From NCBI GenBank assembly GCA_965215765.1, contig OZ244118.1, positions 2,933,608 to 2,997,607 on the forward strand: a DNA stretch of 64,000 nt. Reading direction: 5' to 3'. The DNA comes from G965212025 sp965215765. GTDB lineage: Bacteria; Pseudomonadota; Gammaproteobacteria; Poriferisulfidales; Oxydemutatoraceae. The translations under genes and the position numbers were made by a program. The notes below the pieces were generated by a model that saw nothing but the letters and a program-made list of their open reading frames with translations, had not been told where the DNA came from and did no database searches. Positions 7,794 to 15,473 of this stretch are shown here, piece by piece. How positions within the stretch are numbered: the first letter of the stretch is position 1; the number at the start of each line of letters is the position of its first letter.

Positions 7794-8805
7794 TTTGCAT
7801 TTCAAAAGTCGTGTCCCCCAGCTTCACGGTGATGGAAGCCTGAAAGAAATAGCTTTTCACGTCAAGGTGCCTTTTCAGCCATCTCGGTGGCGTGGTGTCC
7901 CTGATCCCCTGTTGTATGCCAAGCACAAGTTGCCAAAATTGCTCAACGGACTTGAAAGGGGATTCCTCGCGCCAGCGAATCAATTCACTGACAGTTACCG
8001 AATCAATACCCGGGATATACCGCAAAACTTCCGCAGGCGCGGTGTTCACATTGATTGGTGTGATTCTGCCAGGATCCGGCAAAGCCGCAAGACGGGGAAG
8101 AAACAGCCTGGCAATCTCGGGCGTGAAGCCTTTGACCAATCTGACTTCGCCGGGCCACGCCATGCGCACGCCGGATACAACGTAGGGCGGGATCAGACTC
8201 TGGTAGTCACTGTTTTCCGCCCCGCCCGAGCGCGGAAGATCATCACGATCGAACCAGTCAAGAAGGCTGTTCAGCAAACCGGCCGGGTCTTCAAGAACCT
8301 CGGAGTGCGCGTAGACCGCTCGTGAAAAAAGATTGCGCGTCCAGTTTTTTTCGCCTTTTACGCCACGGAATTCGCTGTGCAGATTATTCAAATTCATATA
8401 TGCCAGCAAATCGTAGAGACACCAGTTGACTTCCGCGCGCTCTGCCGGAAACCCTGGAGCAATGTCTTCAAAATACCAGGACCATTCTTCAGCATGCGTT
8501 TTGTCTTTGGGAACCGAGTAGTAGTCTACTTTAGCTTCGCCTCCCTCGGTCGCATCGCGATCCAACAGTTCCTTGGCTCGCGCTTCTACGCTCAAAGCCA
8601 ATAAGAAAGCCTGCTCGTTCGTCACGATTCGGGACAGTCTGTTAACCGCCAGGTTTTGCCCATAGAGCAACCAGCTCGTAGTCGATGCGACCATCGCAAT
8701 AACCACCATGGCACTGACAATCGCCACCCCGCGCAAAGGAAATGATGTTACATAAGGGCGCGGCGGTTTGTCGCCCGCTTTATTTTTTTCTTTGGAAAGG
8801 GTCAT
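7657..8805 (-). CDS. gspK: Type II secretion system protein K (minor pseudopilin)
   Basis: About 382 residues. The prepilin-like leader ends at G before VAIVSAMVVIAMVAS; as usual for GspK there is no glutamate at +5. The large insertion domain contains the helix-hairpin-helix-like segment PINVNTAPAEVLRYIPGI and ESPFKSVEQFWQLV typical of GspK. GspK caps the pseudopilus tip together with GspI and GspJ. ATG 8805 was chosen; a GTG at 8817 is possible. The end of the gene lies within copy B of the border duplication and finishes with an unconserved arginine/serine-rich tail. Confidence 0.92.
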   Translation of the reverse strand: MTLSKEKNKAGDKPPRPYVTSFPLRGVAIVSAMVVIAMVASTTSWLLYGQNLAVNRLSRIVTNEQAFLLALSVEARAKELLDRDATEGGEAKVDYYSVPKDKTHAEEWSWYFEDIAPGFPAERAEVNWCLYDLLAYMNLNNLHSEFRGVKGEKNWTRNLFSRAVYAHSEVLEDPAGLLNSLLDWFDRDDLPRSGGAENSDYQSLIPPYVVSGVRMAWPGEVRLVKGFTPEIARLFLPRLAALPDPGRITPINVNTAPAEVLRYIPGIDSVTVSELIRWREESPFKSVEQFWQLVLGIQQGIRDTTPPRWLKRHLDVKSYFFQASITVKLGDTTFEMQSLIVRPSKKPFGSAVLQRRVGGSQYAGCAGRKNERQSRKDDSDTT

Positions 8806-9445
8806 AGGGATCGGCACCAGGGAAAAATCGTGTGTATAACCCGTTTTCGGTTTCCATTTCTATTTTTATCCAGCTGGGCAATTGTTCCAAATCAAAGCGC
8901 ACGGCACTGTCAGGAAGCGTCTCCTCAACGCCTCCCCACTCCATTTCAAAGCTCAAAACCTTGTCCAGCAACAGAGCTTCGTGTGGCACAAGAGACGAAT
9001 CGTCCGGACGATCCAGTACCGGCCAGACCTGCCTGTACAAGCGATTGTCCTTGGCACAATACATGACTCTTTGCATCCCGGAAAAAGAGCTGATTCCCGG
9101 AGTAATCCCGGAACGCGTAAAACTGAACTGGCAATCATAGCCTTCCAGCTTGGGCTCAAAGGCTCGCTCAATGTCTCTTTTGTCAACACCAACCTGCACC
9201 GGGCGGCGAGCCATGTTGATCAGATCCTGAAACATGACTGTCCACACCACCTGCTCCGCAGACAATTCTTCCGTTTTGCTTTCCAGCCTCGCTTGAATGC
9301 TCATCGTGTCCTGCAGCCCTCGAAAAGACATGGCCGAAACCAAAGCGAAAATCACCATAGAGAGCAGGACTTCCAAAAGCGTAAAGGCTCGGCATCGCTT
9401 TTTCAGCAATGGTGCCATGCTAGCCGGTCTGCGTACGGGGTTCAT
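8780..9445 (-). CDS. gspJ: Type II secretion system protein J (minor pseudopilin)
   Basis: A 221-residue minor pseudopilin with leader, FTLLEVLLSMVIFALVSAMS helix and a globular domain carrying ARRP and SGITPG segments typical of GspJ. The residue before the cleavage point is alanine (A20) instead of the near-invariant glycine: the codon is GCC. The prepilin peptidase strongly prefers glycine here, so cleavage may be slow. ATG overlaps the gspI stop (ATGA). Confidence 0.9.
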   Translation of the reverse strand: MNPVRRPASMAPLLKKRCRAFTLLEVLLSMVIFALVSAMSFRGLQDTMSIQARLESKTEELSAEQVVWTVMFQDLINMARRPVQVGVDKRDIERAFEPKLEGYDCQFSFTRSGITPGISSFSGMQRVMYCAKDNRLYRQVWPVLDRPDDSSLVPHEALLLDKVLSFEMEWGGVEETLPDSAVRFDLEQLPSWIKIEMETENGLYTRFFPGADPYDPFQRKK

Positions 9446-9840
9446 GAGCCCGGTCGATAGACTCTTAGCACACTGACAGGCCTATCACTCAAGTCGTCTC
9501 CGGAAGTGACTTCGACTTCGTAGCGCACCAGCTTCGTGCTTACCTCTTCTCCGCCCGGTTCAATTTCGTTGGTTGACCAAGACCAGGATGTTCCGGCAAT
9601 TTCCTCATCACCATCTTCCCCCATTTCCTCCAATTTGTTTTTTTCATTCCTGATCAAGCCCGCAGCCAGAACATTCCAGGCGACCAAGTGACTACGATAG
9701 CGTTTCTGCATCAGACCAATGTGATCCGCGTAGACAGACAAGGCATTCAGTGAAGCGCCGATGGCAATACCCAGCATCACCGTTGCGATCATGACCTCTA
9801 TGAGCGTAAAACCGCCCCGCTTTTTATTCATCACTTCCAT
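9442..9840 (-). CDS. gspI: Type II secretion system protein I (minor pseudopilin)
   Basis: About 132 residues with a short basic leader MEVMNKKRGG and the type IV pilin-like helix FTLIEVMIATVMLGIAIGAS, followed by a small C-terminal domain ending VSVLRVYRPGS. GspI is the core minor pseudopilin that nucleates the tip with J and K. The start at 9840 gives a normal leader length and overlaps gspH by 17 bp; the frame is open further upstream, but that would give an unusual leader. Confidence 0.9.
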   Translation of the reverse strand: MEVMNKKRGGFTLIEVMIATVMLGIAIGASLNALSVYADHIGLMQKRYRSHLVAWNVLAAGLIRNEKNKLEEMGEDGDEEIAGTSWSWSTNEIEPGGEEVSTKLVRYEVEVTSGDDLSDRPVSVLRVYRPGS

Positions 9841-10483
9841 AGCCGGCTCTGATGGCACCACTCGCCCCCCAAGTAAACCCTCTGTTCGCCTCAATGTTCA
9901 AGCTCGTTATAATGCTCCCGGTCGGCTCCCATAGCCCGGTTGGGAGAAAAAAAACCTGGGGGCGGCGTTCTTTCTGTTTCTTCAATTCCAAGAGCAGCGC
10001 TTCTTCTTCAGTGAGCGCATTGAGATCTATTTCGCTTTCATCATCAGACAAATCGTCCAATTCATCTTCGTCCGTTTTTTTCTTGGGCTCTTCTGTCAGC
10101 GTCAACAGCACGCCATTGAGAACAACCTTGAAGTCCAAGTGGGAACCCCATCTGGTCTCCTCCAGCTCACCAAATTCCTGCCATTCCTCTCCCGTGTAGA
10201 CCATGGCTGTGGCAACGCCTTTTCGCCACCGGATCCCGTAAACCTTTCCTTCAATAATCGCCGAGTCCGAAAGTGTGCGCATCATGATTTGCAACTGCCG
10301 CAACTTGCTTCTCGTTTCCTGCGCATCGCTCAGATCCACAGAAACAAAAATGGCGGACGCCATGATGCCAATAATGAGAACCACCACCATGACCTCCAGG
10401 AGGCTAAAGCCGGAGCAGCTAGCGCGGAAGCCTCGAAAAGCAAAGCCAGGGGCGGACTTGCTCAGCGCTCTTCCAGATTCCAA
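9824..10483 (-). CDS. gspH: Type II secretion system protein H (minor pseudopilin)
   Basis: A pseudopilin with cleavage site SG/FSLLEVMVVVLIIGIMAS. No ATG precedes this motif, so the TTG at 10483 is the likely start, giving a 25-residue leader. The C-terminal domain is longer than usual because of a very acidic, lysine-bearing insert around residues 125-165 (KKKTDEDELDDLSDDESEID is its core) before QVFFLPTGLWEP. GspH bridges the major pseudopilin and the tip complex. It overlaps the gspG stop by 22 bp. Confidence 0.88.
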   Translation of the reverse strand: MESGRALSKSAPGFAFRGFRASCSGFSLLEVMVVVLIIGIMASAIFVSVDLSDAQETRSKLRQLQIMMRTLSDSAIIEGKVYGIRWRKGVATAMVYTGEEWQEFGELEETRWGSHLDFKVVLNGVLLTLTEEPKKKTDEDELDDLSDDESEIDLNALTEEEALLLELKKQKERRPQVFFLPTGLWEPTGSIITSLNIEANRGFTWGASGAIRAGYGSDE

Positions 10484-10878
10484 TTCCCTATATCAGCATC
10501 CAGCCCGGTGCCACCTTCATAACCGTCTGAACCAAAGCTGTAGACATCAAACCTGCCGCCACGAATTCCTGGCTGAATATATTGATAGGGGTTCCCCCAA
10601 GGGTCATTAGGAGTCCGCTCCAGATATTTGTTTTCCCCGACACTCAAATCGTCCAAGGTGGTCGGATAACTCAGATTGTCTAGCCGATACAGGCTCAAGG
10701 CACTGACAATCGTTCGAATATCCTGCTTGGCTCTCACCTGGCGTGCGTGATCAGGCCTATCCATGATTGCCGGAACCACCAAGGTTGCGAGTATTCCCAG
10801 GATGACGACGACGATCATGATTTCGATCAGGGTGAACCCGCGGATCCGCCTTTTCTTTGCCGGAACAGTCTGATTCAT
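10462..10878 (-). CDS. gspG: Type II secretion system major pseudopilin G
   Basis: A 138-residue major pseudopilin. ATG 10878 gives a 14-residue basic leader ending RIRG, cleaved before FTLIEIMIVVVILGILATLV. The C-terminal domain has the GspG hallmarks: SALSLYRLDNLSYPTT, DPWGNPYQY and the calcium-loop region GSDGYEGGTGLDADIGNW. It is the first gene of the gsp run seen here; gspC, D, E and F are absent from the window and must be elsewhere if the system is complete. Confidence 0.95.
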   Translation of the reverse strand: MNQTVPAKKRRIRGFTLIEIMIVVVILGILATLVVPAIMDRPDHARQVRAKQDIRTIVSALSLYRLDNLSYPTTLDDLSVGENKYLERTPNDPWGNPYQYIQPGIRGGRFDVYSFGSDGYEGGTGLDADIGNWNLEER

Positions 10879-11263
10879 AACCAGTCGCCGTTTAAGGAAA
10901 AGTACTATTTTGTTTTTGCGGCGCATCTTTTAACGTTCAGGTCTCTCTCTCGGACGACAATGCCTTGGAAGCTGAAGCCCATGGCCTTGACAGCAAGCCC
11001 CGACTCACTGCGGGTGCATTCTACCTTATAGATTGGAATTTTCCCCAATGGCGTTTGCCTCCTGCCAGACGCGCACCCTTGGTGGGTGACCCCGGAAACA
11101 ACGGGAAAATGTGCAACTGCACGATTGCCGGATATATCGCAGCGTCACGCATTCCGGCATGAGACACATTTCAGGCTCCCCGACAGCCGAATGTTCTAAA
11201 CAATGTATCATCTGCACCTGGTTACACAGTGCTTTTTGGCAGGATTGTCGGAGCCCCAAAATA
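10879..11263. other. Divergent intergenic region gspG / yaaA
   Basis: A 385-bp space between two divergently transcribed genes, so it should hold promoters for both the gsp genes and yaaA. No strong -35/-10 pair with good spacing was found by eye on either strand, and no open frame here resembles a protein. Confidence 0.5.
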
Positions 11264-12031
11264 ATGATCACGGTTATTTCGCCAGCCAAGCGTCTGGATT
11301 TTGATTCGCAGGCGCCCACCCGTCGGCAAAGTCGTGCCGCCTTCCCGCTACAGTCTGAGCGATTGGTGGATCACTTGCGCCGGTTTTCTCCGGGTGCATT
11401 GCAGAAAATGATGAAGATCAGCGGCCAGCTGGCCGAGCTCAACCACTTGCGCTTCCAGACTTGGGCAAGGCCGACGAAAAAACGAGGCGCCAGACCCGCT
11501 ATTTACGCTTTCAAAGGCGATGTTTATATGGGACTGGATGCTGGGAATATGGATGATGAGGATCTGTCTTTCGCGCAGGAACACCTCCTCATTCTTTCCG
11601 GACTCCATGGCGTATTGCGACCTTTGGATCTGATTTTGCCTTACCGCCTGGAGATGGGCACGCAGTTTGATACCGGAGAGGGCGCGAATCTGTACGAATT
11701 CTGGGGCGACACCATCACCCACCATCTCAATCGCAAACTGCGTGGCGAGCAAAATCAGACATTGATCAATCTGGCTTCCGTGGAGTATTTCAACTCCGTC
11801 AAGCCCGCGCTTCTGAATGCCAATATTATCAGCCCGGCATTCAAAGAGTGGAGAGGGGATCGCCTCAAAGTCGTGAGTTTTAATGCCAAGCGTGCGCGTG
11901 GGCTGATGAGTCGCTACATCGTGAAAAAGCGCATCAATGACCCCGAATTGCTGAAAAATTTCACGGAAGGCGGCTACGCCTACCACCCGGACTTATCCAC
12001 AGAAAAGCTTTGGTCTTTCGTGCGCGCCTAA
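11264..12031 (+). CDS. yaaA: YaaA family protein (peroxide stress, DNA/iron protection)
   Basis: A 255-residue protein with the N-terminal signature ISPAKRLDFDS and downstream blocks AIYAFKGDVYMGLDA, HLLILSGLHGVLRPLDLI.PYRLEMG and VVSFNAKRARGLMSRYI, all characteristic of YaaA/DUF328. In E. coli the protein lowers free iron and protects DNA during hydrogen peroxide stress; some members bind DNA. The frame opens upstream at 11111, but ATG 11264 gives the family N-terminus. Confidence 0.93.
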   Translation: MITVISPAKRLDFDSQAPTRRQSRAAFPLQSERLVDHLRRFSPGALQKMMKISGQLAELNHLRFQTWARPTKKRGARPAIYAFKGDVYMGLDAGNMDDEDLSFAQEHLLILSGLHGVLRPLDLILPYRLEMGTQFDTGEGANLYEFWGDTITHHLNRKLRGEQNQTLINLASVEYFNSVKPALLNANIISPAFKEWRGDRLKVVSFNAKRARGLMSRYIVKKRINDPELLKNFTEGGYAYHPDLSTEKLWSFVRA

Positions 12032-12134
12032 TCTGGTGGGTCAGCCCGGGGTCACCCGCCGAAACTCATTCCCAAAACTCCGCACAATTGAGGGAGCGCA
12101 AGACCGTGAAGCGGCGGCTTCTCGCACACTCTTT

Positions 12135-13562
12135 ATGACCCCACCGTCTGCGGAGCCGGTGACTCCTCCTGTCAACAAGCCTGTTCTGCCTCCGGCCAGA
12201 ATTCATATCGCCGGCATCTGCGGAACGTTTATGGCGGGCGTGGCAACCATGGCAAAAGAGCTGGGCTTTCAGGTTTCAGGAAGTGACGGCGCGGTCTACC
12301 CGCCCATGGATCGGCAACTGCACACAGCAAAGATCCCCGTTCATTCCGGCTTTGATGTCCGGGATCTGGATCCACGTTGCGAACTCGTGATTATGGGGAA
12401 CGTCATGTCCCGCGGCATGCCCTTTGTCGAAGCAGTTCTGAAAAAACGCATACCGCTCATGTCCGGCCCACAATGGCTGGCACAATATGTCCTCCCAAGC
12501 CGCTTGGTCATCGCCGTGTCGGGAACCCACGGAAAGACCACCACAGCCAGCATGCTTGCCTGGATATTGCAGGACTGCGGGCTGGAGCCAGGATTCCTGA
12601 TTGGTGGTGTGCCGGGCAATTTTTCTGTTTGTGCGCGCTTGGGCAAAGGCAAATATTTTGTCGTTGAAGCGGATGAATACGACAGCGCATATTTTGACAA
12701 GCGACCGAAGTTCCTGCACTTTCATCCAGACTTGCTGATTCTGAACAATTTGGAATACGACCATGCGGATATTTTTGAAAACCTCGCCGCCCTGGAATTG
12801 CAGTTCGCCTGGTTGCTGCGCAATGTTCGAAGCGATGGCGTGGTGATTGCGCGTGCACAGGACGCTGCATTAGAACGCGTGATCGCGCGAGGAAATTGGG
12901 CAAGGTGCGTTCGCTTTGGTTATGCCGACGAACAAGAGCCTGACTGGGCAGTGGCAGGTAGCGGGGAAGAGCGGTGGCTTGCAGGCAAAGGCAGCAAGGG
13001 GAAGCAAGAGGCTTGCCGCTATCCGGCGCAAAAGCTGTGTGGAGAACACAATATGTTGAACGCAGCTGCGGCAGTGGCGGCCGCCTGCGAGGCAGGAATA
13101 GCAGCCCCGGAAGCGCTGGCGGCACTGGCAAATTTTCGTGGCGTTGCGCGTCGGCTGGAAGTGATTTCGAAGCGTAAAGGGATAACGGTTTATGATGATT
13201 TTGCCCACCATCCCACGGCAATTGAAGCAAGCGTCAAAGCGGTTCGCTCAGTCAGTGCCGCGGGTCGTGTGCTTGCAGTTTTTGAACCACGTTCCAACAC
13301 GATGAAGCTTGGGACGCACAATTCCTCGCTCGCTTCGGCTTTTGCGGCAGCATCCAGGGTTTACTGCTATTGTCCGCCAACACTCGGCTGGTCGTTGGAG
13401 ACCGTATTTCCAAAATCAGGAAACAAATTTCATTGCTTCAGGGATACGGAGTCTTTGCTTCAGGCAGTGACTGCCGAAGCGCGAGAAAAGGATCACGTGC
13501 TGGTAATGTCTAACGGCCATTTCGCGAACCTGCCAGCACGCCTTGCGGCTTTTTATGCCTGA
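12135..13562 (+). CDS. mpl: UDP-N-acetylmuramate:L-alanyl-gamma-D-glutamyl-meso-diaminopimelate ligase
   Basis: A 475-residue Mur-ligase family enzyme. In order: Rossmann-type N-domain (IHIAGICGTFMAGVA, VSGSDGAVYPPM), ATP-binding loop GTHGKTTTASML, the central domain with VVEADEYDSAYFDKRPKFLH and NNLEYDHADIFENL, then the C-domain with DDFAHHPTAIEASVKAVR. These blocks are specific for Mpl rather than MurC. It re-attaches the recycled murein tripeptide to UDP-MurNAc in the cytoplasm. The ATG at 12135 was chosen; an open frame continues 33 codons upstream without family similarity. Confidence 0.95.
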   Translation: MTPPSAEPVTPPVNKPVLPPARIHIAGICGTFMAGVATMAKELGFQVSGSDGAVYPPMDRQLHTAKIPVHSGFDVRDLDPRCELVIMGNVMSRGMPFVEAVLKKRIPLMSGPQWLAQYVLPSRLVIAVSGTHGKTTTASMLAWILQDCGLEPGFLIGGVPGNFSVCARLGKGKYFVVEADEYDSAYFDKRPKFLHFHPDLLILNNLEYDHADIFENLAALELQFAWLLRNVRSDGVVIARAQDAALERVIARGNWARCVRFGYADEQEPDWAVAGSGEERWLAGKGSKGKQEACRYPAQKLCGEHNMLNAAAAVAAACEAGIAAPEALAALANFRGVARRLEVISKRKGITVYDDFAHHPTAIEASVKAVRSVSAAGRVLAVFEPRSNTMKLGTHNSSLASAFAAASRVYCYCPPTLGWSLETVFPKSGNKFHCFRDTESLLQAVTAEAREKDHVLVMSNGHFANLPARLAAFYA

Positions 13563-13604
13563 GCACTTCAGTCCTGTAGTACCGGGGCTGCTGCCTGCGA
13601 CATC

Positions 13605-15470
13605 ATGATCACGCCCAAATCTGCCGGATCCGCCGCGAGCGCAGTCTCTGCAAAGCCATCGGCCACAGTGACCGGGCAGACGAGTACCCCAACACTGGGT
13701 TTTCGCAAGCTCCTGCGACTCGTGCTGCACCATCGCCGCCTCCTGCTGAGCGCCAATATTATTGCCACGCTGGCAACGCTCTCAATCGTGCTGTTGCCCC
13801 TGTTAATGCCGCTGCTGGTTGACGAAGTTCTGCTGGACCAACCAGGCAAAATTGTTTCCGCTATCGATTCCCTGACTCCTGCTCACTGGCACGGCCCGCT
13901 ACTGTACGTGGGCGCGGTGCTGGGAGTCAGTATTTTTTTGCGCGTAGCCGGGTGGGGATTTTTCGCCTGGTATTCCCTGCTGTTTGTCCAGATTTCCAAA
14001 AATGTGATTTACAAAATACGCAGAAGTCTGCTGTTACACCTTGGCGGGGTTGCCGCATCCGAGTTTGAAAATACCGGAGCCGGCACGGTCGGCGCGCGGC
14101 TGGTCACTGACCTGGAAACGCTGGATCAGTTTATGAGTGTGGCGATCAGTCGTCTGCTGGTGTGCGTGTTGATGATTGTGTTCACCGCTATCATTTTGCT
14201 GCTGCTTCACTGGCAACTGGCGATATACATGTTGCTGCTCAATCCCCTGGTCATTTATTTCACCATGACGATCGGCAGGCGCGTCAGACACCTCAAAAAG
14301 GCAGAAAACAAGGCGGTGGAAGTTTTTCAGCAGAGCATCACAGAAGTCTTTTCCGGCTTGCATCAGATCAGAGCCGCAAACCGTGATCGTCATTATTTCC
14401 TGGGACTTGTGCAACTGGCGCGAAAGTTACGCAGACGCTCTGCCAACTATAACTGGAAGAGTGAGGTCTACAGGAAGTTCTCCTTCCTGATTTTCCTCCT
14501 GGGCTTTGACGTCTTCCGTGCTGGCTGCATCCTTATGGTTCTGTTTTCAGACCTGACGATTGGAGAAATGATCGCGTCTTTTGGCTACTTGTGGTTCATG
14601 CTGGAACCCATGCAGGAACTGCTCGGCATGCAATTCACCTTTTACGCCGCAAAAGGGGCGCTAGGTCGCGTGAACGAAGTGCTCTGCCTTGACAAAGAAC
14701 CGAAATACCCATTGATTGAAAACCCTTTCTCGGGTCAGAAAACGGCTTCTCTTCAAGTGCACAACTTGTGCCTGTCCTACGACTCAAAACCCGTGCTGAA
14801 TCGCTTGAGCATGGACATTGCGGCAGGCGAAAAAATTGCCCTGGTTGGAGCAAGCGGCGGTGGTAAAACAACTTTTGTGCAGCTATTGCTTGGCCTGCAC
14901 GAGAAGGAGTCAGGAAGCATTGCCTTTGGCGGAATCCCGATCGAGCGCATCGGTTATGAAACCATACGTAAAAACGTCGGATGCGTTTTGCAACAGCCCG
15001 CGCTTTTTAACGAGTCGATACGGGATAACATCACGCTCGGCATACGGATTTCCGATAGGCGTATTTGGGAAACGCTGGAAATCGTGCAACTCGCCGAATT
15101 TGTTCAATCACGGCACGACGGGCTGGATACCATGGTTGGTCTGCAAGGCCTGAGACTTTCAGGCGGTCAGCAACAGCGACTGGCAGTGGCGCGCATGCTC
15201 GTAACGGATCCCAAGCTGGTCATTCTGGACGAGGCAACCTCGGCACTGGATTCACAAACCGAAACCCACCTGCACGAAGCATTGTTTCAGCATTTGCAGG
15301 GTCGCACTGTGTTGCTCGTTGCCCACCGACTGAACGCAGTCTTGCAGGCAGACCGGGTGCTGGTTTTTGAAGACGGGCAAATCATTGAACAGGGGAAGCA
15401 CTCGACCTTGCTTTCCAGCAAAGGAATCTATTCCCGTCTTTTTTCCGCGCAGGTGAAAGCGCGGGAATAA
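13605..15470 (+). CDS. ABC exporter, MsbA/lipid-A-exporter-like half transporter
   Basis: A 621-residue fused half transporter: six membrane helices in residues ~45-330, then an ATP-binding domain with Walker A GASGGGKTT, Q-loop region QQPALFNESIRDNI, signature LSGGQQQRLAVARML, Walker B LVILDEATSALD and H-loop VAHRLNAV. It is of the MsbA/HlyB-like exporter class, without an N-terminal peptidase domain. Substrate cannot be deduced. It starts 42 bp after mpl, so co-transcription is likely. A long tandem array begins within a few bases of its stop. Confidence 0.88.
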   Translation: MITPKSAGSAASAVSAKPSATVTGQTSTPTLGFRKLLRLVLHHRRLLLSANIIATLATLSIVLLPLLMPLLVDEVLLDQPGKIVSAIDSLTPAHWHGPLLYVGAVLGVSIFLRVAGWGFFAWYSLLFVQISKNVIYKIRRSLLLHLGGVAASEFENTGAGTVGARLVTDLETLDQFMSVAISRLLVCVLMIVFTAIILLLLHWQLAIYMLLLNPLVIYFTMTIGRRVRHLKKAENKAVEVFQQSITEVFSGLHQIRAANRDRHYFLGLVQLARKLRRRSANYNWKSEVYRKFSFLIFLLGFDVFRAGCILMVLFSDLTIGEMIASFGYLWFMLEPMQELLGMQFTFYAAKGALGRVNEVLCLDKEPKYPLIENPFSGQKTASLQVHNLCLSYDSKPVLNRLSMDIAAGEKIALVGASGGGKTTFVQLLLGLHEKESGSIAFGGIPIERIGYETIRKNVGCVLQQPALFNESIRDNITLGIRISDRRIWETLEIVQLAEFVQSRHDGLDTMVGLQGLRLSGGQQQRLAVARMLVTDPKLVILDEATSALDSQTETHLHEALFQHLQGRTVLLVAHRLNAVLQADRVLVFEDGQIIEQGKHSTLLSSKGIYSRLFSAQVKARE

Positions 15471-15473
15471 CCA

